Assembly: GCA_026413225.1 (NCBI GenBank)
Contig: JAPMTP010000046.1
Location: 62,001 to 126,000 of the forward strand
Reading direction: 5' to 3'
Source of the DNA: Otis tarda
Lineage: Eukaryota; Chordata; Aves; Otidiformes; Otididae
Length of the DNA: 64,000 nucleotides
Shown here: piece after piece, positions 25,824-40,910 of the stretch
How the letters are laid out: each line of letters starts with the position of its first letter
Position numbering within the stretch: the first letter of the stretch is position 1
Made by a program: the position numbers and the translations under genes
Notes under the pieces: generated by a model
The model's input: only the letters and a program-made list of their open reading frames with translations
Told to the model about the DNA's origin: nothing
Databases searched by the model: none

Positions 25824-28800
25824 GGACGATTGCTCCCACACCGAAAGTGCCAGCCACTCAAGCTCTTCCTGCTCCTCAGCGGCCATTGGCAGCGCATCTA
25901 ACAGCAGCACAGACATTGGGGCTCCGGGCTTTCCCTGAGGAGTAGGTCTTCGACGTTTGCCACCAGCCGAACCTAGGCAGCCCCCGAAAAATAACCCTGG
26001 AAAATCACGAAAGTCGGACGATTGCTCCCACCAAAAAGGGCCAGCCAGTCAAGATCTTGCTGCTCCTCAGCGGCCATTGGCAGCGCATCCACAGCAGCAC
26101 AGACATTGGGGCTCCGGGCTTTCCCTGAGGAGCAGGGCTTCGATGTTTGCTAAACAGCTGCACGTGGGCGTCCAACAAAAAAAAAGACCCCGAAAAATCA
26201 TGAACGTCGGACGATTGCTCCCACACCAAAAGTGCCAGCCACTCAAGCTCTTGCTGCTCCTCAGCGGCCATTGGCAGCGCATCTACAGCACCACAGACAT
26301 TGGGGCTCCGGGCTTTCCCTGAGGAGCAGGGCTTCGACGTTTGCCACCAGCTGCACCTGGGCGCCCCCCAAAATAAAATACTGAAAAATCACGAACGTCG
26401 GACGATTGCTCCCACACCAAAAGTGCCAGCCACTCAAGCTCTTGCTGCTCCTCAGCGGCCATTGGCAGCGCATTTTCAGCAGCACAGACACTGGGGCTCC
26501 GGGCTTTCCCTGAGGAGCAGGGCTTCGACATTTGCCACCAGCTGCACCTGGGAGGCCCCAGAAAAAAAACCTCGAAAAATCACGAAGGTCGGAGAATTGC
26601 TCCCACCCCAAAAGTGCCAGCCACTCAAGCTCTTGCTGCTCCTCAGCGGTCATTGGCAGCGCATCTAACAGCAGCAGAGACATTCGGGCTCCGGGCTTTC
26701 CCTGAGGAGCAGGGCTTCGATGTTTGCCACCAGCTGCACCTGGGCGCCCAACAAAAAAAAAACCCCGAAAACTCACGAACGTCGGACGATTGCTCCCACA
26801 CCAAAAGTGCCAGCCACTAAGGCTCTTGCTGCTCCTCAGCGGCCATTGGCAGCGCATCTACAGCAGCACAGACATCGGGGCTCCGGGCTTTCCCTGAGGA
26901 GTAGGTCTTCGACGTTTGCCACCATCCGAACCTAGGCAGCCCCCGAAAAAAAACCCTGGAAAATCATGAACGTCGGACGATTGCTCCCACCCAAAAAGGG
27001 CCAGCCAGTCAAGCTCTTGCTGCTCCTCAGCGGCCATTGGCAGCGCATCCACAGCAGCACAGACATTGGGGCTCCGTGCTTTCTCTGAGGAGCAGGGCTT
27101 CAACGTTTGCCACCAGCTGCACCTCCAAGCCCCCAAAAAAAAACCCCCATAAATCGCGAACGTCGGACGATTGCTCCCACCCCAAAAGTGCCAGCCACTC
27201 AAGCTCTTGCTGCTCCTCAGCGGCCATTGGCAGCGCATCTACAGCACCACAGACACTGGGGCTCCGGGCGTTCTCTGAGGAGCAGGGCTTCGACGTTTGC
27301 CACCAGCTGCACGTGGCGCCCCCTGAAAATAAACCCCGAAAAATCACGAACGTCGGACGATTGCTCCCACACCAAAAGTGCCAGCCACTCAAGCTCTTGC
27401 TGCTCCTCAGCGGCCATTGGTAGCGCATCTACACCAGCACAGACATTGGGGCTGCGGGCTTTCCCTGAGGAGCAGGGCTTCGACGTTTGCCACCAGCTGC
27501 ACCTTGGCGCCCCCCGAAATTAAATACTGAAAAATCACGAACGTGGGACAATTGCTCCCACAACAAAAGTGCCAGCCACTCAAGCTCTTGCTGCTCCTCA
27601 GCAGCCATTGGTAGCGCATCTACAGCAGCACAGACATTGGGGCTCCGGGCTTTCCCTGAGGAGCAGGGCTTCGACGTTTGCCAGCAGCTGCACCTCGTCG
27701 CCCCCCGAAATAAAACCCCGAAAAATCACGAACGTCGGACGATTGCTCCCACACCAAAAGTGCCAGCCACTCAAGCTCTTGCTGCTCCTCAGCGCCCATT
27801 GGCAGCGCATCTACAGCAGCACAGACATTGGGGCTCCGGTCTTTCCCTGAGGAGCAGGGCTTCGACGTTTGCCAGCAGCTGCACCTGGGCTCAAACCGAA
27901 AAAGAAGCCCGAATAATCACGAACGTCGGACGATTGCTCCCACACCAAAAGCGCCAGCCACTCTAGCTCCTGCTGCTCCTCAGCAGCCATTGGCAGCGCA
28001 TCAAGAGCACCACAGATATTGGGGCTCCGGGCTTTCCCTGAGGAGCAGGGCTTCAAAGTTTGACACCAGCTGCACGTGGGCGCCCACCAAAAAAAAACCC
28101 CGAAAAATCATGAACGTCGGACGATTGCTCCCACACCAAAAGTGCCAGCCACTCAAGCTCTTGCTGCACCTCAGCAGCAATTGGTAGCGCATCTACAGCA
28201 GCACAGACATTGGGGTTCGAGTCTTTCTCTGAGGAGCAGAGCTTCAAATTTTGCCAAAAGCTGCACCTGGGCGCCCACAAAAAAAAACCCCGAAAAATCA
28301 CGAATGTTGGAGAATTGCTCCCACACCAAAAGTGCCAGCCACTCAAGCTCTTGCTGCTCCTCAGCGGCCATTGGCAACGCATCTACAGCACCACAGACAT
28401 TGGGTCTCCGGTCTTTCCCTGAGGAGCAGGGCTTCGACGTTTGCCACCAGCTGCACCTGGGCGCCCACCAAAAAAGAACCCTGAAAAATCACGAGCGTCG
28501 GACGATTGCTCCCACACCAAAAGTGCCAGCCACTCAAGCTCTTGCTGCTCCTCAGCGGCCATTGGCAGCGCATCTAAAACACCACAGACATTGGGGCTCC
28601 TGGATTTACCCGAGGAGCAGGTCTTCGACGTTTGCCACCAGCTGCACCTGGGCGCCCCCCGAAATAAAACCCCGAAAATTCACTAACGTCTGACAATTGC
28701 TCCCACACCAAAAGTGCCAGCCACTCAACCTCTTGCTGCGCCTCAGCAGCCGTTGGCAGCGCATCTACAGCAGCACAGACACTGGGGCTCCGGTCTTTCC

Positions 28801-29129
28801 CTGGGGAGCAGGACTTCAAAGTTTGCCACCAGCTGCACCTGGGTGAAACCCCAAAAATCCCCCGAAAAGTCACGAACGTCGGACGATTGCTCCCACACCA
28901 AAAGTGCCAGCCACTCTAGCTCTTGCTGCTCCTCAGCTGCCATTGGTAGCGCATCTACACCAGCACAGACATTGGTGCTGCGGGCTTTCCCTGAGGAGCA
29001 GGGCTTCGACGTTTGCTCCCAGCTGCACCTGGGCGCCCCCCGAAAAAAACCCTGAAAAATCACGAACGTTGTATGATTGCTCCCACATCAAAAGTGCCAG
29101 CCACTCAAGCTCTTGCTGCTCCTCAGCGG

Positions 29130-29205
29130 CCATTAGTAGCGCAACTAGAGCACCACAGACATTGGGGCCATTGGCAGCGCATCTACAGCAGCACAGACAT
29201 TGGGG
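29130..29205 (+). repeat. Irregular monomer with a 38-bp internal duplication
   Basis: Within one monomer the 38-bp stretch from CCATTAGTAGCGC to ATTGGGG (29,130-29,167) is followed at once by its counterpart from CCATTGGCAGCGC to ATTGGGG (29,168-29,205). The two halves differ at several bases, so this looks like unequal joining of two different monomers rather than a perfect slippage copy. It breaks the 191-bp register by 38 bp. Confidence 0.85.
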
Positions 29206-32200
29206 CTCCGGTCTTTCCCTGAGGAGAAGGGCTTCGACGATTGCCACCAGCTGCACCTGGGCGCCCCCCGAAATAAAACCCCGAAAAAATCACGAACGTC
29301 AGACGATTGCTCCCACACCAATAGTGCCATCCACTCAAGCTCTTGCTGCTCATCAGCGGCCATTGGCAGCGCATCTACAGCACCACAGACACTGGGGCTC
29401 CTGGATTTCGCCGAGGAGCAGGTCTTCGACGTTTGCCACCAGCTGCACGTGGCGCCCCCTGAAAATAAACCCCGAAAAATCACGAACGTCGGACGATTGC
29501 TCCCACACCAAAAGTTCCACCCACCCAAGCTCTTGCTGCTCCTCAGCAGCCATTGGTAGCGCATCTAAAACACCACAGACACTGGGGCTCCGGTCTTTCC
29601 CTGAGGAGCAGGGCTTCGACGTTTGCCACCAGCTGCACCTGGGCACCCCCCGAAATTAAATACTGAAAAATCACGAAAGTCTGACGATTGCTCCCACACC
29701 AAAAGTGCCAGCCACCCAAGCTCTTGCTGCTCCTCAGCGGCCATTGGCAGCGCATCTACAGCAGCACAGACATTGGGGCTCCGGGCTTTCCCTGACGAGC
29801 AGGGCTTTGACGTTTGCCACCAGCCGCACCTGGGCGCCCCCGAAATAAAACCCCGAAAAATCATGAACATCGGACGATTGCTCCCACCACAAAAGGGCCA
29901 GCCACTCAAGCTCTTGCTGCTCCTCAGCGGCCACTGGCAGCGCATCTAAAGCAGCACAGACACTGGAGCTCCGGTCTTACCCTGAGGAGCAGGGCTTCGA
30001 CGTTTGCCACCAGCTGCACCTGGGCGCCCCCCGAAATTAAATACTGAAAAATCACGAACGTGGGACAATTGCTCCCACAACAAAAGTGCCAGCCACTCAA
30101 GCTCTTGCTGCTCCTCAGCAGCCATTGGTAGCGCATCTACAGCAGCACAGACATTGGGGCTCCGGGCTTTCCCTGAGGAGAAGGGCTTCGACGTTTGCCA
30201 CCAGCTGCACATGGGCGCAAACCGAAAAAGAAGCCCGAAAAATCACGAACGTCGGACAATTGCTCCCACACCAAAAGTGCCAGCCTCTCAAGCTCTTGCT
30301 GCTCCTCAGCGACCATTGGCAGCGCATCTACAGCACCACAGACATTGGGGCTCCTGGATTTCCACGAGGAGCAGGGCTTCGACGCTTGCCACCTGCCGCA
30401 CCTGGGCGCCCCCAGAAAAAATACCCTGAAAAATCACGAACGTCAGACAATTTCTCCCACACCAAAAGTGCCAGCCACTCAAGCTCTTGCTGCTCCTCAG
30501 CAGCCATTGGTAGCGCATCTACAGCAGCACAGACATTGGGGCTCCGGTCTTACCCTGAGGAGCAGGGCTTCGACGTTTGCCACCAGCTGCACCTGGGCGC
30601 CCCCCGAAATTAAATACTGAAAAATCACGAACGTGGGACAATTGCTCCCACAACAAAAGTGCCAGCCACTCAAGATCTTGCTGCTCCTCAGCGGCCATTG
30701 GCAGCGCATCTACAGGACCAGAGATATTGGTGCTCCGGGCTTTCCCTGAGGAGCAGGGCTTCGACGTTTGCCACCAGCTGCACCTGGGCGCCCCCCGAAA
30801 AAAAACCCCGAAAACTCACGAACGTCGGACGATTGCTACACACCGAAAGTGCCAGCCACTCAAGCTCTTGCTGCTCCTCAGCGGCCATTGGCAGCGCATC
30901 TACAGCACCAAAGATATTGGGTCTCCGGGCATTCCCTAAGGAGCAGGTCTTCGACGTTTGCGAACAGCTGCACCTGGGCGCCCGCCGAAAAAATACCAGA
31001 AAAATTCACGAAGGTCGGACGATTGCTCCCACCCCAAAAGGGCCAGCCACTCAAGCACTTGCTGCTCCTCAGCGGCCATTGGCAGCGCATCTACAGCAGC
31101 ACAGACATTGGGGCTCCGGACTTTCCCCTGAGGAGCAGGGCTTCGACGTTTGCCATCAGCTGCACCTGGGCCCCCCCCGGAAAAAAACCCCGAAAAATCA
31201 CGAACGTCGGACGATTGCTCCGACACCAAAAGTGCCAGCCACTCAAGCTCTTGCTGCTCCTCAGCAGCCACTGGCAGCGCATCTACAGCACCACAGACAA
31301 TGGGTCTCCGGGCTTTCCCTGAGGAGCAGGGCTTCGACGTTTGCCACCAGCTGCACCTGGGCGCCCCCCGAAATAAAACCCCGAAAAATCACGAACGTCA
31401 GACGATTGCTACACACCGAAAGTGCCAGCCACTCAAGCTCTTGCTGCTCCTCAGCAGCCATTGGCAGCGCATCTACAGCACCAAAGATATTAGGTCTCCG
31501 AGCATTCCCTGAGGAGCAGGTCTTCGACGTTTGCGAACAGCTGCACCTGGGCGCCCGCCGAAAGAATACCCGAAAAATTCACGAAGGTCGGACGATTGCT
31601 CCCACACCAAAAGTGCCATCCACTCAAGCTCTTGCTGCTCCTCAGCAGCCATTGGCAGCGCATCTACAGCACCACAGACATTGGGGCTCCGGGCTTTCCC
31701 TGAGGAGCAGGGCTTCGACGTTTGCCACCAGCCGCACCTGGGCGCCCCCCGAAAAAAAAACCGAAAAATTCACGAACGTCGGACGATTGCTCCCACACCA
31801 AAATTGCCAGCCACTCAAGCTCTTGCTGCTCCTCAGCGGCCATTGGCAGCGCATCCACAGCAGCACAGACATTGGGGCTCCGGGCTTTCCCTGACGAGCA
31901 GGGCTTCCAAGTTTGCCACCAGCTGCACCTGGGCGCACCCCGAAAAAAACCCCGAAAAATCAAGAATTTCGGACGATATCTCCCACACCAAAAGTGCCAG
32001 CCACTCAAGCTCTTGCTGCTCCCCAGCAACCATTGGTACGCATCTACAGCAGCAAAGACATTGGGGCTCCGGGCTTTCCCTGACGAACAGGGCTTCGACG
32101 TTTGCTAAACAGCTGCACGTGGGCGTCCAAAAAAAAAAAAGACCCCAAAAAATCATGAACGTCGGACGATTGCTCCCACACCAAAAGTGCCAGCCACTCA

Positions 32201-32639
32201 AGCTCTTGCTGCTCCTCAGCGGCCATTGGCAGTGCATCTAGAGCACCACAGACATTGGGGCTCCGGGCTTTCCCTGAGGAGCAGGGCTTCGACGTTTGCC
32301 ACCAGCTGCACCTGGGTGCCCCCGAAAAAAAACCTGAAAAAGCACGAACATCGGACGATTGCTCCCACCCAAACAGTGCCAGCCACTCAAGCTCTTGCTG
32401 CTCCTCAGCGGCCATTGGCAGCGCATCTACAGCAGCACAGACACTGGAGCTCCGGGCTTTCCCTGAGGAGCAGGGCTTCGAAGTTTGGCACCAACTGAAC
32501 CTTGGCGCACCCCGAAAAAATACCTCGAAAAATCACGAATGTCGGATGATTGCTCCCACACCAAAAGTGCCAGCCACTCAAGCTCTTGCTGCTCCTCAGC
32601 GGCCATTGGCAGCGCATCTACAGCAGCACAGACATTGGG

Positions 32640-35600
32640 GCTCCGGGCTTTCCCTGAGGAGCAGGGCTTCAAAGTTTGACACCAGCTGCACGTGGGCGCC
32701 CCCCGAAAAAAAAAACCCCGAAAAATCACGAACGTCGGACGATTGCTCCACCCCAAAAGTGCCAGCCACTCAAGCTCTTGCTGCTCCTCAGCGGCCATTG
32801 GCAGCGCATCTACAGCACAACAGACATTAGGTCTCCGGGCTTTCCCTGAGGAGCAAGGATTTGACGTTTGCCACCAGCTGCACCTGGGCGCCCCCGAAAA
32901 AAAACTCGAAAAATCACGAACGTCTGACGATTACTCCAACACCAAATGTGCCAGCCACTCAAGCTCTTGCTGCTCCTCAGCGGCCATTGGCAGCGCATCT
33001 ACAGCAGCACAGACATTAGGGCTCCGGGCTTTCCCTGAGGAGCAGGGCTTCGACGTTTGCCACCAGCTGCACCTGGGCGCCCCCCGAAAAAAAACCCCGA
33101 AAAATCACGAACGTCGGATGATTACACCACACCAAAAGTGCCAGCCACTGAATCTCTTCCTGCTCCTCAGCGGCCATTGGCAGCGCATCTACAGCACCAC
33201 AGACATTGGGGCTCCGGTCTTTCCCTGAGGAGCAGGGCTTCGACGTTTGCCACCAGCTGCACCTGGGCGCCCCCGGAAAAAAAAAAAACCCGAAAAATCA
33301 TGAACGTCGGATGATTACACCACACCAAAAGTGCCAGCCACTCCAGCTCTTGCTGCTCCTCAGCGGCCATTGGCAGCGCATCTACAGCACCACAGACATT
33401 GGGGCTCCGGGCTTTCCCTGAGGAGCAGGTCTTCGACGTTTGCCACCAGCTGCACCTGGGCGCCCCCCGAAAAATAAACCCGAAAAATCATGAACGTCGG
33501 ACGATTGCTCCCACACCAAAAGTGACAGCCACTCAAGCTCTTGCTGCTCCTCAGCGGCCATTGGCAGCGCATCTACAGCACCACAGACATTGCGGCTCCA
33601 GGCTTTCCCTGAGGACTAGGGCTTAGACGTTTGCCACCAGCTACACCTGGGCGCCACCTGAAAAAAATCCCCGAAAAATCACGAACGTCGGACGATTGCT
33701 CCCACCCCAAAAGTGCCAGCCACTCAAGCTCTTGCTGCTCCTCAACGGCCATTGGCAGCGCATCTACAGCAGCACAGACATTGGGGCTCCGGGCTTTCTC
33801 TGAGGAGCAGGGCTTCGACGTTTGCCAACAGCTGCACCTGGGCGCCCGCCGAAAAAAACCCCCGAAAAATCACGAACGTCGGATGATTACTCCCACACCA
33901 AAAGTGTCAGCCACTCAACCTCTTGCTGCTCCTCAGCAGCATCTGGCACCATTGGCAGCGCATCTACAGCACCACAGACATTGGCGCTCCGGGCTTTCCC
34001 TGAGGAGCAGGGCTTCGACATTTGCCACCAGCCGCACCTGGGCGCCCCCCGAAATAAACCTCCAAAAATCACGAACGTCGGACGATTACTCCCACAACGA
34101 ATGTGCCAGCCACTCAAGCTCTTGCTGCTCCTCAGCGGCTATTGGCAGCGCATCTACAGCACCACAGACATTGGGGCTCCGGGCTTTCCCTGACGAGCAG
34201 GGCTTCGACGTTTGCCACCAGCTGCACCTGGGCGCCCCCGAATATTAAACCCGAAAAATCAGGAACGTCGGACGATTGCTCCCACACCAAAAGTGCCAGC
34301 CACTCAAGCTCTTGCTGCTCCTCAGCGCCCATTGGCAGCGCATCTACAGCAGCACAGACATTGGGGCTCTGGGCTTTCCCTGAGAAGTAGGACTACAACG
34401 TTTGCCACCAGCCGCACCTGGGCGCCCCCGAAAAAAAAAAACCAAAAATCACGAACGTCGGACGATTGCTCCCACACCAAAAAGTGCAAGCCACTCAAGC
34501 TCTTGCTGCTCCTCAACGGCCATTGGCAGCGCATCTACAGCACCACAGACATTGGGGCTCCGGGCTTTCCCTGAGGAGCAGGGCTTTGAAGTTTGCCACC
34601 AGCTGCACATTAGCGCCCCCGAAATAAACCTCCAAAAATCACGAACGTCGGACGATTACTCCCACAACGAATGTGCCAGCCACTCAAGCTCTTGCTGCTC
34701 CTCAGCGGCTATTGGCAGCGCATCTACAGCACCACAGACATTGGGGCTCCGGGCTTTCCCTGACGAGCAGGGCTTCGACGTTTGCCACCAGCTGCACCTG
34801 GGCGCCCCCGAATATTAACCCCGAAAAATCAGGAACGTCGGACGATTGCTCCCACACCAAAAGTGCCAGCCACTCAAGCTCTTGCTGCTCCTCAGCGGCC
34901 ATTGGCAGAGCATCTACAGCAGCACAGACATTGGGGCTCCGGGCTTTCTCTGAGGAGCAGGGCGTCGACGTTTGCCAACAGCTGCACCTGGGCGCCCGCC
35001 GAAAAAAACCCGAAAAATCACGAACGTCGGACGATTACTCTCACACCAAAAGTGTCAGCCACTCAAGCTCTTGCTGCTCCTCAGCAGCATCTGGCACCAT
35101 TGGCAGCGCATCTACAGCACCACAGACATTGGCGCTCCGGGCTTTCCCCGAGGAGTATGGATTTGACGTTTGCCACTAGCTGCAGCTGAGCGCCCCCCGA
35201 AAAAAAACCCCAAAAACTCACGAACGTCGGACGATTGCTCCCACCCCAAAAGTGCCAGCCACTCAAGCTCTTGCTGCTCCTCAGCGGCCATTGGCAGCGC
35301 ATCTACAGCACGAGAGACATTGGGGCTCCGGGCTTTCCCTGAGGAGCAGGGCTTTGACGTTTGCCACCAGCCGCACCTGAGCGCCCCCCGAATATTAAAC
35401 CCGAAAAATCACGAACTTCGGACTATTGCTCGCACAACGAAAGTGCCAGTCACTCAAGCTCTTGCTGCTCCTCAGCGGCCATTGGCAGCGCATCTACAGC
35501 ACCAAAGACATGGGGGCTCCAGGCTTTCCCTGAGGACTAGGGCTTAGACATTTGCCACCAGCTGCACGTGGGCGCCCCCTGAAAAAAATCCCCGAAAAAT

Positions 35601-38600
35601 CACGAACGTCGGACGATTGCTCCCACACCAAAAGTGCCAGCCACTCAAGCTCTTGCTGCTCCTCAGCGGCCATTGGCAGCGCATCTACAGCACCAAAGAC
35701 ATTAGGTCTCCGGGCTTTCCCTGAGGAGCAGGGCTTCGACATTTGCCACCAGCTGCACCTGAGCGCCACCTGAAAAAAAAACCCGGAAAAATCACGAACG
35801 TCGGACAATTGCTCCCACACCAAAAGTGCCAGCCACTCAAGCTCTTGCTGCTCCTCAGCGGCCATTGGCAGCGCATCTACAGCACCACAGACACTGAGGC
35901 TCCCGGCTTTCCCCTGAGGAGTAGGGCTTCGACGTTTGCCACCAGCCGCACCTGGGCGCCCCCCCAGAAAAAAAACCCGAAAAATCACGAACGTTGGACC
36001 ATTGCTCCCACACCAAAAGTGCCAGCCACTCAAGCTCTTGCTGCTCCTCAGCGGCCATTGGCAGTGCATCTACAGCAGCACAGACATTGGGGCTCCGGGC
36101 TTTCCCTGAGGAGCAGGGCTTCGACATTTGCCACCAGCCGCACCTGGGTGCCCCCGAAAAAAAACCTGAAAAAGCACGAACATCGGACGATTGCTCCCAC
36201 CCAAACAGTGCCAGCCACTCAAGCTCTTGCTGCTCCTCAGCGGCCATTGGCAGCGCATCTACAGCAGCACAGACACTGGAGCTCCGGGCTTTCCCTGAGG
36301 AGCAGGGCTTCGAAGTTTGGCACCAACTGAACCTTGGCGCACCCCGAAAAAATACCTCGAAAAATCACGAATGTCGGATGATTGCTCCCACACCAAAAGT
36401 GCCAGCCACTCAAGCTCTTGCTGCTCCTCAGCAGCCATTGGCAGCACATCTACAGCAGCACAGACACTGGGGCTCCGGTCTTTCCCTGAGGAGCAGGGCT
36501 TCAACGTTTGCCAGCAGCTGCACCTGGGCGCCCCCAGAAAAAAACGCCCAAGAATCACGAACGTCGGACGATTGCTCCCACACCAAAAGTGCCAGCCACT
36601 CAAGCTCTTGCTGCTCCTCAGCGGCCATTGGCAGCGCATCTACAGCACCACAGACATTGGGGTTCCTGCCTTTCCCTGAGGAGCAGGGCTTCGACGTTTG
36701 CCACCAGCCGCACCTGGGCGCCCCCCGAAAAAAAAACAAAAAAAATCACGAAGGTCGGACGATTGCTACATACCGGAAGTTCCAGCCAAACAAGCTCTTG
36801 CTGCTCCTCAGCGGCCATTGGCAGCGCATCTACAGCAGCACAGACATTGGGGCTCCGGGCTTTCCCTGAGGAGCAGGGCTTCAAAGTTTGACACCAGCTG
36901 CACGTGGGCGCCCCCCGAAAAAAAAAACCCCGAAAAATCACGAACGTCGGACGATTGCTCCACCCCAAAAGTGCCAGCCACTCAAGCTCTTGCTGCTCCT
37001 CAGCGGCCATTGGCAGCGCATCTACAGCACAACAGACATTAGGTCTCCGGGCTTTCCCTGAGGAGCAAGGATTTGACGTTTGCCACCAGCTGCACCTGGG
37101 CGCCCCCCGAAAAAAAAACTCGAAAAATCACGAACGTCTGACGATTACTCCAACACCAAATGTGCCAGCCACTCAAGCTCTTGCTGCTCCTCAGCGGCCA
37201 TTGGCAGCGCATCTACAGCAGCACAGACATTAGGGCTCCGGGCTTTCCCTGAGGAGCAGGGCTTCGACGTTTGCCACCAGCTGCACCTGGGCGCCCCCCG
37301 AAAAAAAACCCCGAAAAATCACGAACGTCGGATGATTACACCACACCAAAAGTGCCAGCCACTGAATCTCTTCCTGCTCCTCAGCGGCCATTGGCAGCGC
37401 ATCTACAGCACCACAGACATTGGGGCTCCGGTCTTTCCCTGAGGAGCAGGGCTTCGACGTTTGCCACCAGCTGCACCTGGGCGCCCCCGGAAAAAAAAAC
37501 CCGAAAAATCATGAACGTCGGATGATTACACCACACCAAAAGTGCCAGCCACTCCAGCTCTTGCTGCTCCTCAGCGGCCATTGGCAGCGCATCTACAGCA
37601 CCACAGACATTGGGGCTCCGGGCTTTCCCTGAGGAGCAGGTCTTCGACGTTTGCCACCAGCTGCACCTGGGCGCCCCCCGAAAAATAAACCCGAAAAATC
37701 ATGAACGTCGGACGATTGCTCCCACACCAAAAGTGACAGCCACTCAAGCTCTTGCTGCTCCTCAGCGGCCATTGGCAGCGCATCTACAGCACCACAGACA
37801 TTGCGGCTCCAGGCTTTCCCTGAGGACTAGGGCTTAGACGTTTGCCACCAGCTACACCTGGGCGCCACCTGAAAAAAATCCCCGAAAAATCACGAACGTC
37901 GGACGATTGCTCCCACCCCAAAAGTGCCAGCCACTCAAGCTCTTGCTGCTCCTCAACGGCCATTGGCAGCGCATCTACAGCAGCACAGACATTGGGGCTC
38001 CGGGCTTTCTCTGAGGAGCAGGGCTTCGACGTTTGCCAACAGCTGCACCTGGGCGCCCGCCGAAAAAACCCCCGAAAAATCACGAACGTCGGATGATTAC
38101 TCCCACACCAAAAGTGTCAGCCACTCAACCTCTTGCTGCTCCTCAGCAGCATCTGGCACCATTGGCAGCGCATCTACAGCACCACAGACATTGGCGCTCC
38201 GGGCTTTCCCTGAGGAGCAGGGCTTCGACATTTGCCACCAGCCGCACCTGGGCGCCCCCCGAAATAAACCTCCAAAAATCACGAACGTCGGACGATTACT
38301 CCCACAACGAATGTGCCAGCCACTCAAGCTCTTGCTGCTCCTCAGCGGCTATTGGCAGCGCATCTACAGCACCACAGACATTGGGGCTCCGGGCTTTCCC
38401 TGACGAGCAGGGCTTCGACGTTTGCCACCAGCTGCACCTGGGCGCCCCCCGAATATTAAACCCGAAAAATCAGGAACGTCGGACGATTGCTCCCACACCA
38501 AAAGTGCCAGCCACTCAAGCTCTTGCTGCTCCTCAGCGGCCATTGGCAGAGCATCTACAGCAGCACAGACATTGGGGCTCCGGGCTTTCTCTGAGGAGCA

Positions 38601-40910
38601 GGGCGTCGACGTTTGCCAACAGCTGCACCTGGGCGCCCGCCGAAAAAAACCCCCGAAAAATCACGAACGTCGGATGATTACTCCCACACCAAAAGTGTCA
38701 GCCACTCAACCTCTTGCTGCTCCTCAGCAGCATCTGGCACCATTGGCAGCGCATCTACAGCACCACAGACATTGGCGCTCCGGGCTTTCCCTGAGGAGCA
38801 GGGCTTCGACATTTGCCACCAGCCGCACCTGGGCGCCCCCGAAAAAACCACCCAAAATCACGAACGTCGGACTATTACTCCCACCCCAAAAAGTGCCAGC
38901 CACTCAAGCTCTTGCTGCTCCTCAGCGGCCATTGGCAGCGCATCTACAGCACCACAGACATTGGGTCTCCGGGCTTTCCCTGAGGAGCAGGGCTTCGACG
39001 TTTGCCACCGGCCGCACCTGGGCGCCCCCGAGAAAAACCCCAAAAAATCACGAACGTTGGACGATTGCTCCCACACCAAAAGTGCCAGCCACTCAAGCTC
39101 TTGCTGCTCCTCAGCGCCCATTGGCAGCGCATCTACAGCAGCACAGACATTGGGGCTCTGGGCTTTCCCTGAGAAGTAGGACTACAACGTTTGCCACCAG
39201 CCGCACCTGGGCGCCCCCGAAAAAAAAACCAAAAAAATCACGAACGTCGGACGATTGCTCCCACACCAAAAAGTGCAAGCCACTCAAGCTCTTGCTGCTC
39301 CTCAACGGCCATTGGCAGCGCATCTGCAGCACCACAGACATTGGGGCTCCGGGCTTTCCCTGAGGAGCAGGGCTTTGAAGTTTGCCACCAGCTGCACATT
39401 AGCGCCCCCGAAATAAACCTCCAAAAATCACGAACGTCGGACGATTACTCCCACAACGAATGTGCCAGCCACTCAAGCTCTTGCTGCTCCTCAGCGGCTA
39501 TTGGCAGCGCATCTACAGCACCACAGACATTGGGGCTCCGGGCTTTCCCTGACGAGCAGGGCTTCGACGTTTGCCACCAGCTGCACCTGGGCGCCCCCGA
39601 ATATTAACCCCGAAAAATCAGGAACGTCGGACGATTGCTCCCACACCAAAAGTGCCAGCCACTCAAGCTCTTGCTGCTCCTCAGCGGCCATTGGCAGAGC
39701 ATCTACAGCAGCACAGACATTGGGGCTCCGGGCTTTCTCTGAGGAGCAGGGCGTCGACGTTTGCCAACAGCTGCACCTGGGCGCCCGCCGAAAAAAACCC
39801 GAAAAATCACGAACGTCGGACGATTACTCTCACACCAAAAGTGTCAGCCACTCAAGCTCTTGCTGCTCCTCAGCAGCATCTGGCACCATTGGCAGCGCAT
39901 CTACAGCACCACAGACATTGGCGCTCCGGGCTTTCCCCGAGGAGCAGGGCTTCGACGTTTGCCACCAGCTGCAGCTGGGCGCCCCCCGAAAAAAAACCCC
40001 AAAAACTCACGAACGTCGGACGATTGCTCCCACCCCAAAAGTGCCAGCCACTCAAGCTCTTGCTGCTCCTCAGCGGCCATTGGCAGCGCATCTACAGCAC
40101 GAGAGACATTGGGGCTCCGGGCTTTCCCTGAGGAGCAGGGCTTTGACGTTTGCCACCAGCCGCACCTGAGCGCCCCCCGAATATTAAACCCGAAAAATCA
40201 CGAACTTCGGACTATTGCTCGCACAACGAAAGTGCCAGTCACTCAAGGTCTTGCTGCTCCTCAGCGGCCATTGGCAGCGCATCTACAGCACCAAAGACAT
40301 GGGGGCTCCAGGCTTTCCCTGAGGACTAGGGCTTAGACATTTGCCACCAGCTGCACGTGGGCGCCCCTGAAAAAAATCCCCGAAAAATCACGAACGTCGG
40401 ACGATTGCTCCCACACCAAAAGTGCCAGCCACTCAAGCTCTTGCTGCTCCTCAGCGGCCATTGGCAGCGCATCTACAGCACCAAAGACATTAGGTCTCCG
40501 GGCTTTCCCTGAGGAGCAGGGCTTCGACATTTGCCACCAGCTGCACCTGAGCGCCACCTGAAAAAAAAAACCCGGAAAAATCACGAACGTCGGACAATTG
40601 CTCCCACACCAAAAGTGCCAGCCACTCAAGCTCTTGCTGCTCCTCAGCGGCCATTGGCAGCGCATCTACAGCACCACAGACACTGAGGCTCCCGGCTTTC
40701 CCCTGAGGAGTAGGGCTTCGACGTTTGCCACCAGCCGCACCTGGGCGCCCCCCAGAAAAAAAAACCCGAAAAATCACGAACGTTGGACCATTGCTCCCAC
40801 ACCAAAAGTGCCAGCCACTCAAGCTCTTGCTGCTCCTCAGCGGCCATTGGCAGTGCATCTACAGCAGCACAGACATTGGGGCTCCGGGCTTTCCCTGAGG
40901 AGCAGGGCTT
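32640..40910 (+). repeat. Nested higher-order blocks (offsets 4,212 and 4,789 bp)
   Basis: The run 32,640-34,250 recurs at 36,852-38,460 with an offset of about 4,212 bp (22 monomers). The run 34,390-36,110 recurs at 39,180-40,910 with an offset of about 4,789 bp (25 monomers). Shared marks include the GAGGACTAGGGCTTAGACG monomer, the GAATATTAA monomers, the AAAAAGTGCAAGCC monomer and monomers with a 9-bp insertion (ATCTGGCACC). The two offsets differ, so several rounds of exchange, not one duplication, produced this region. Confidence 0.8.
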
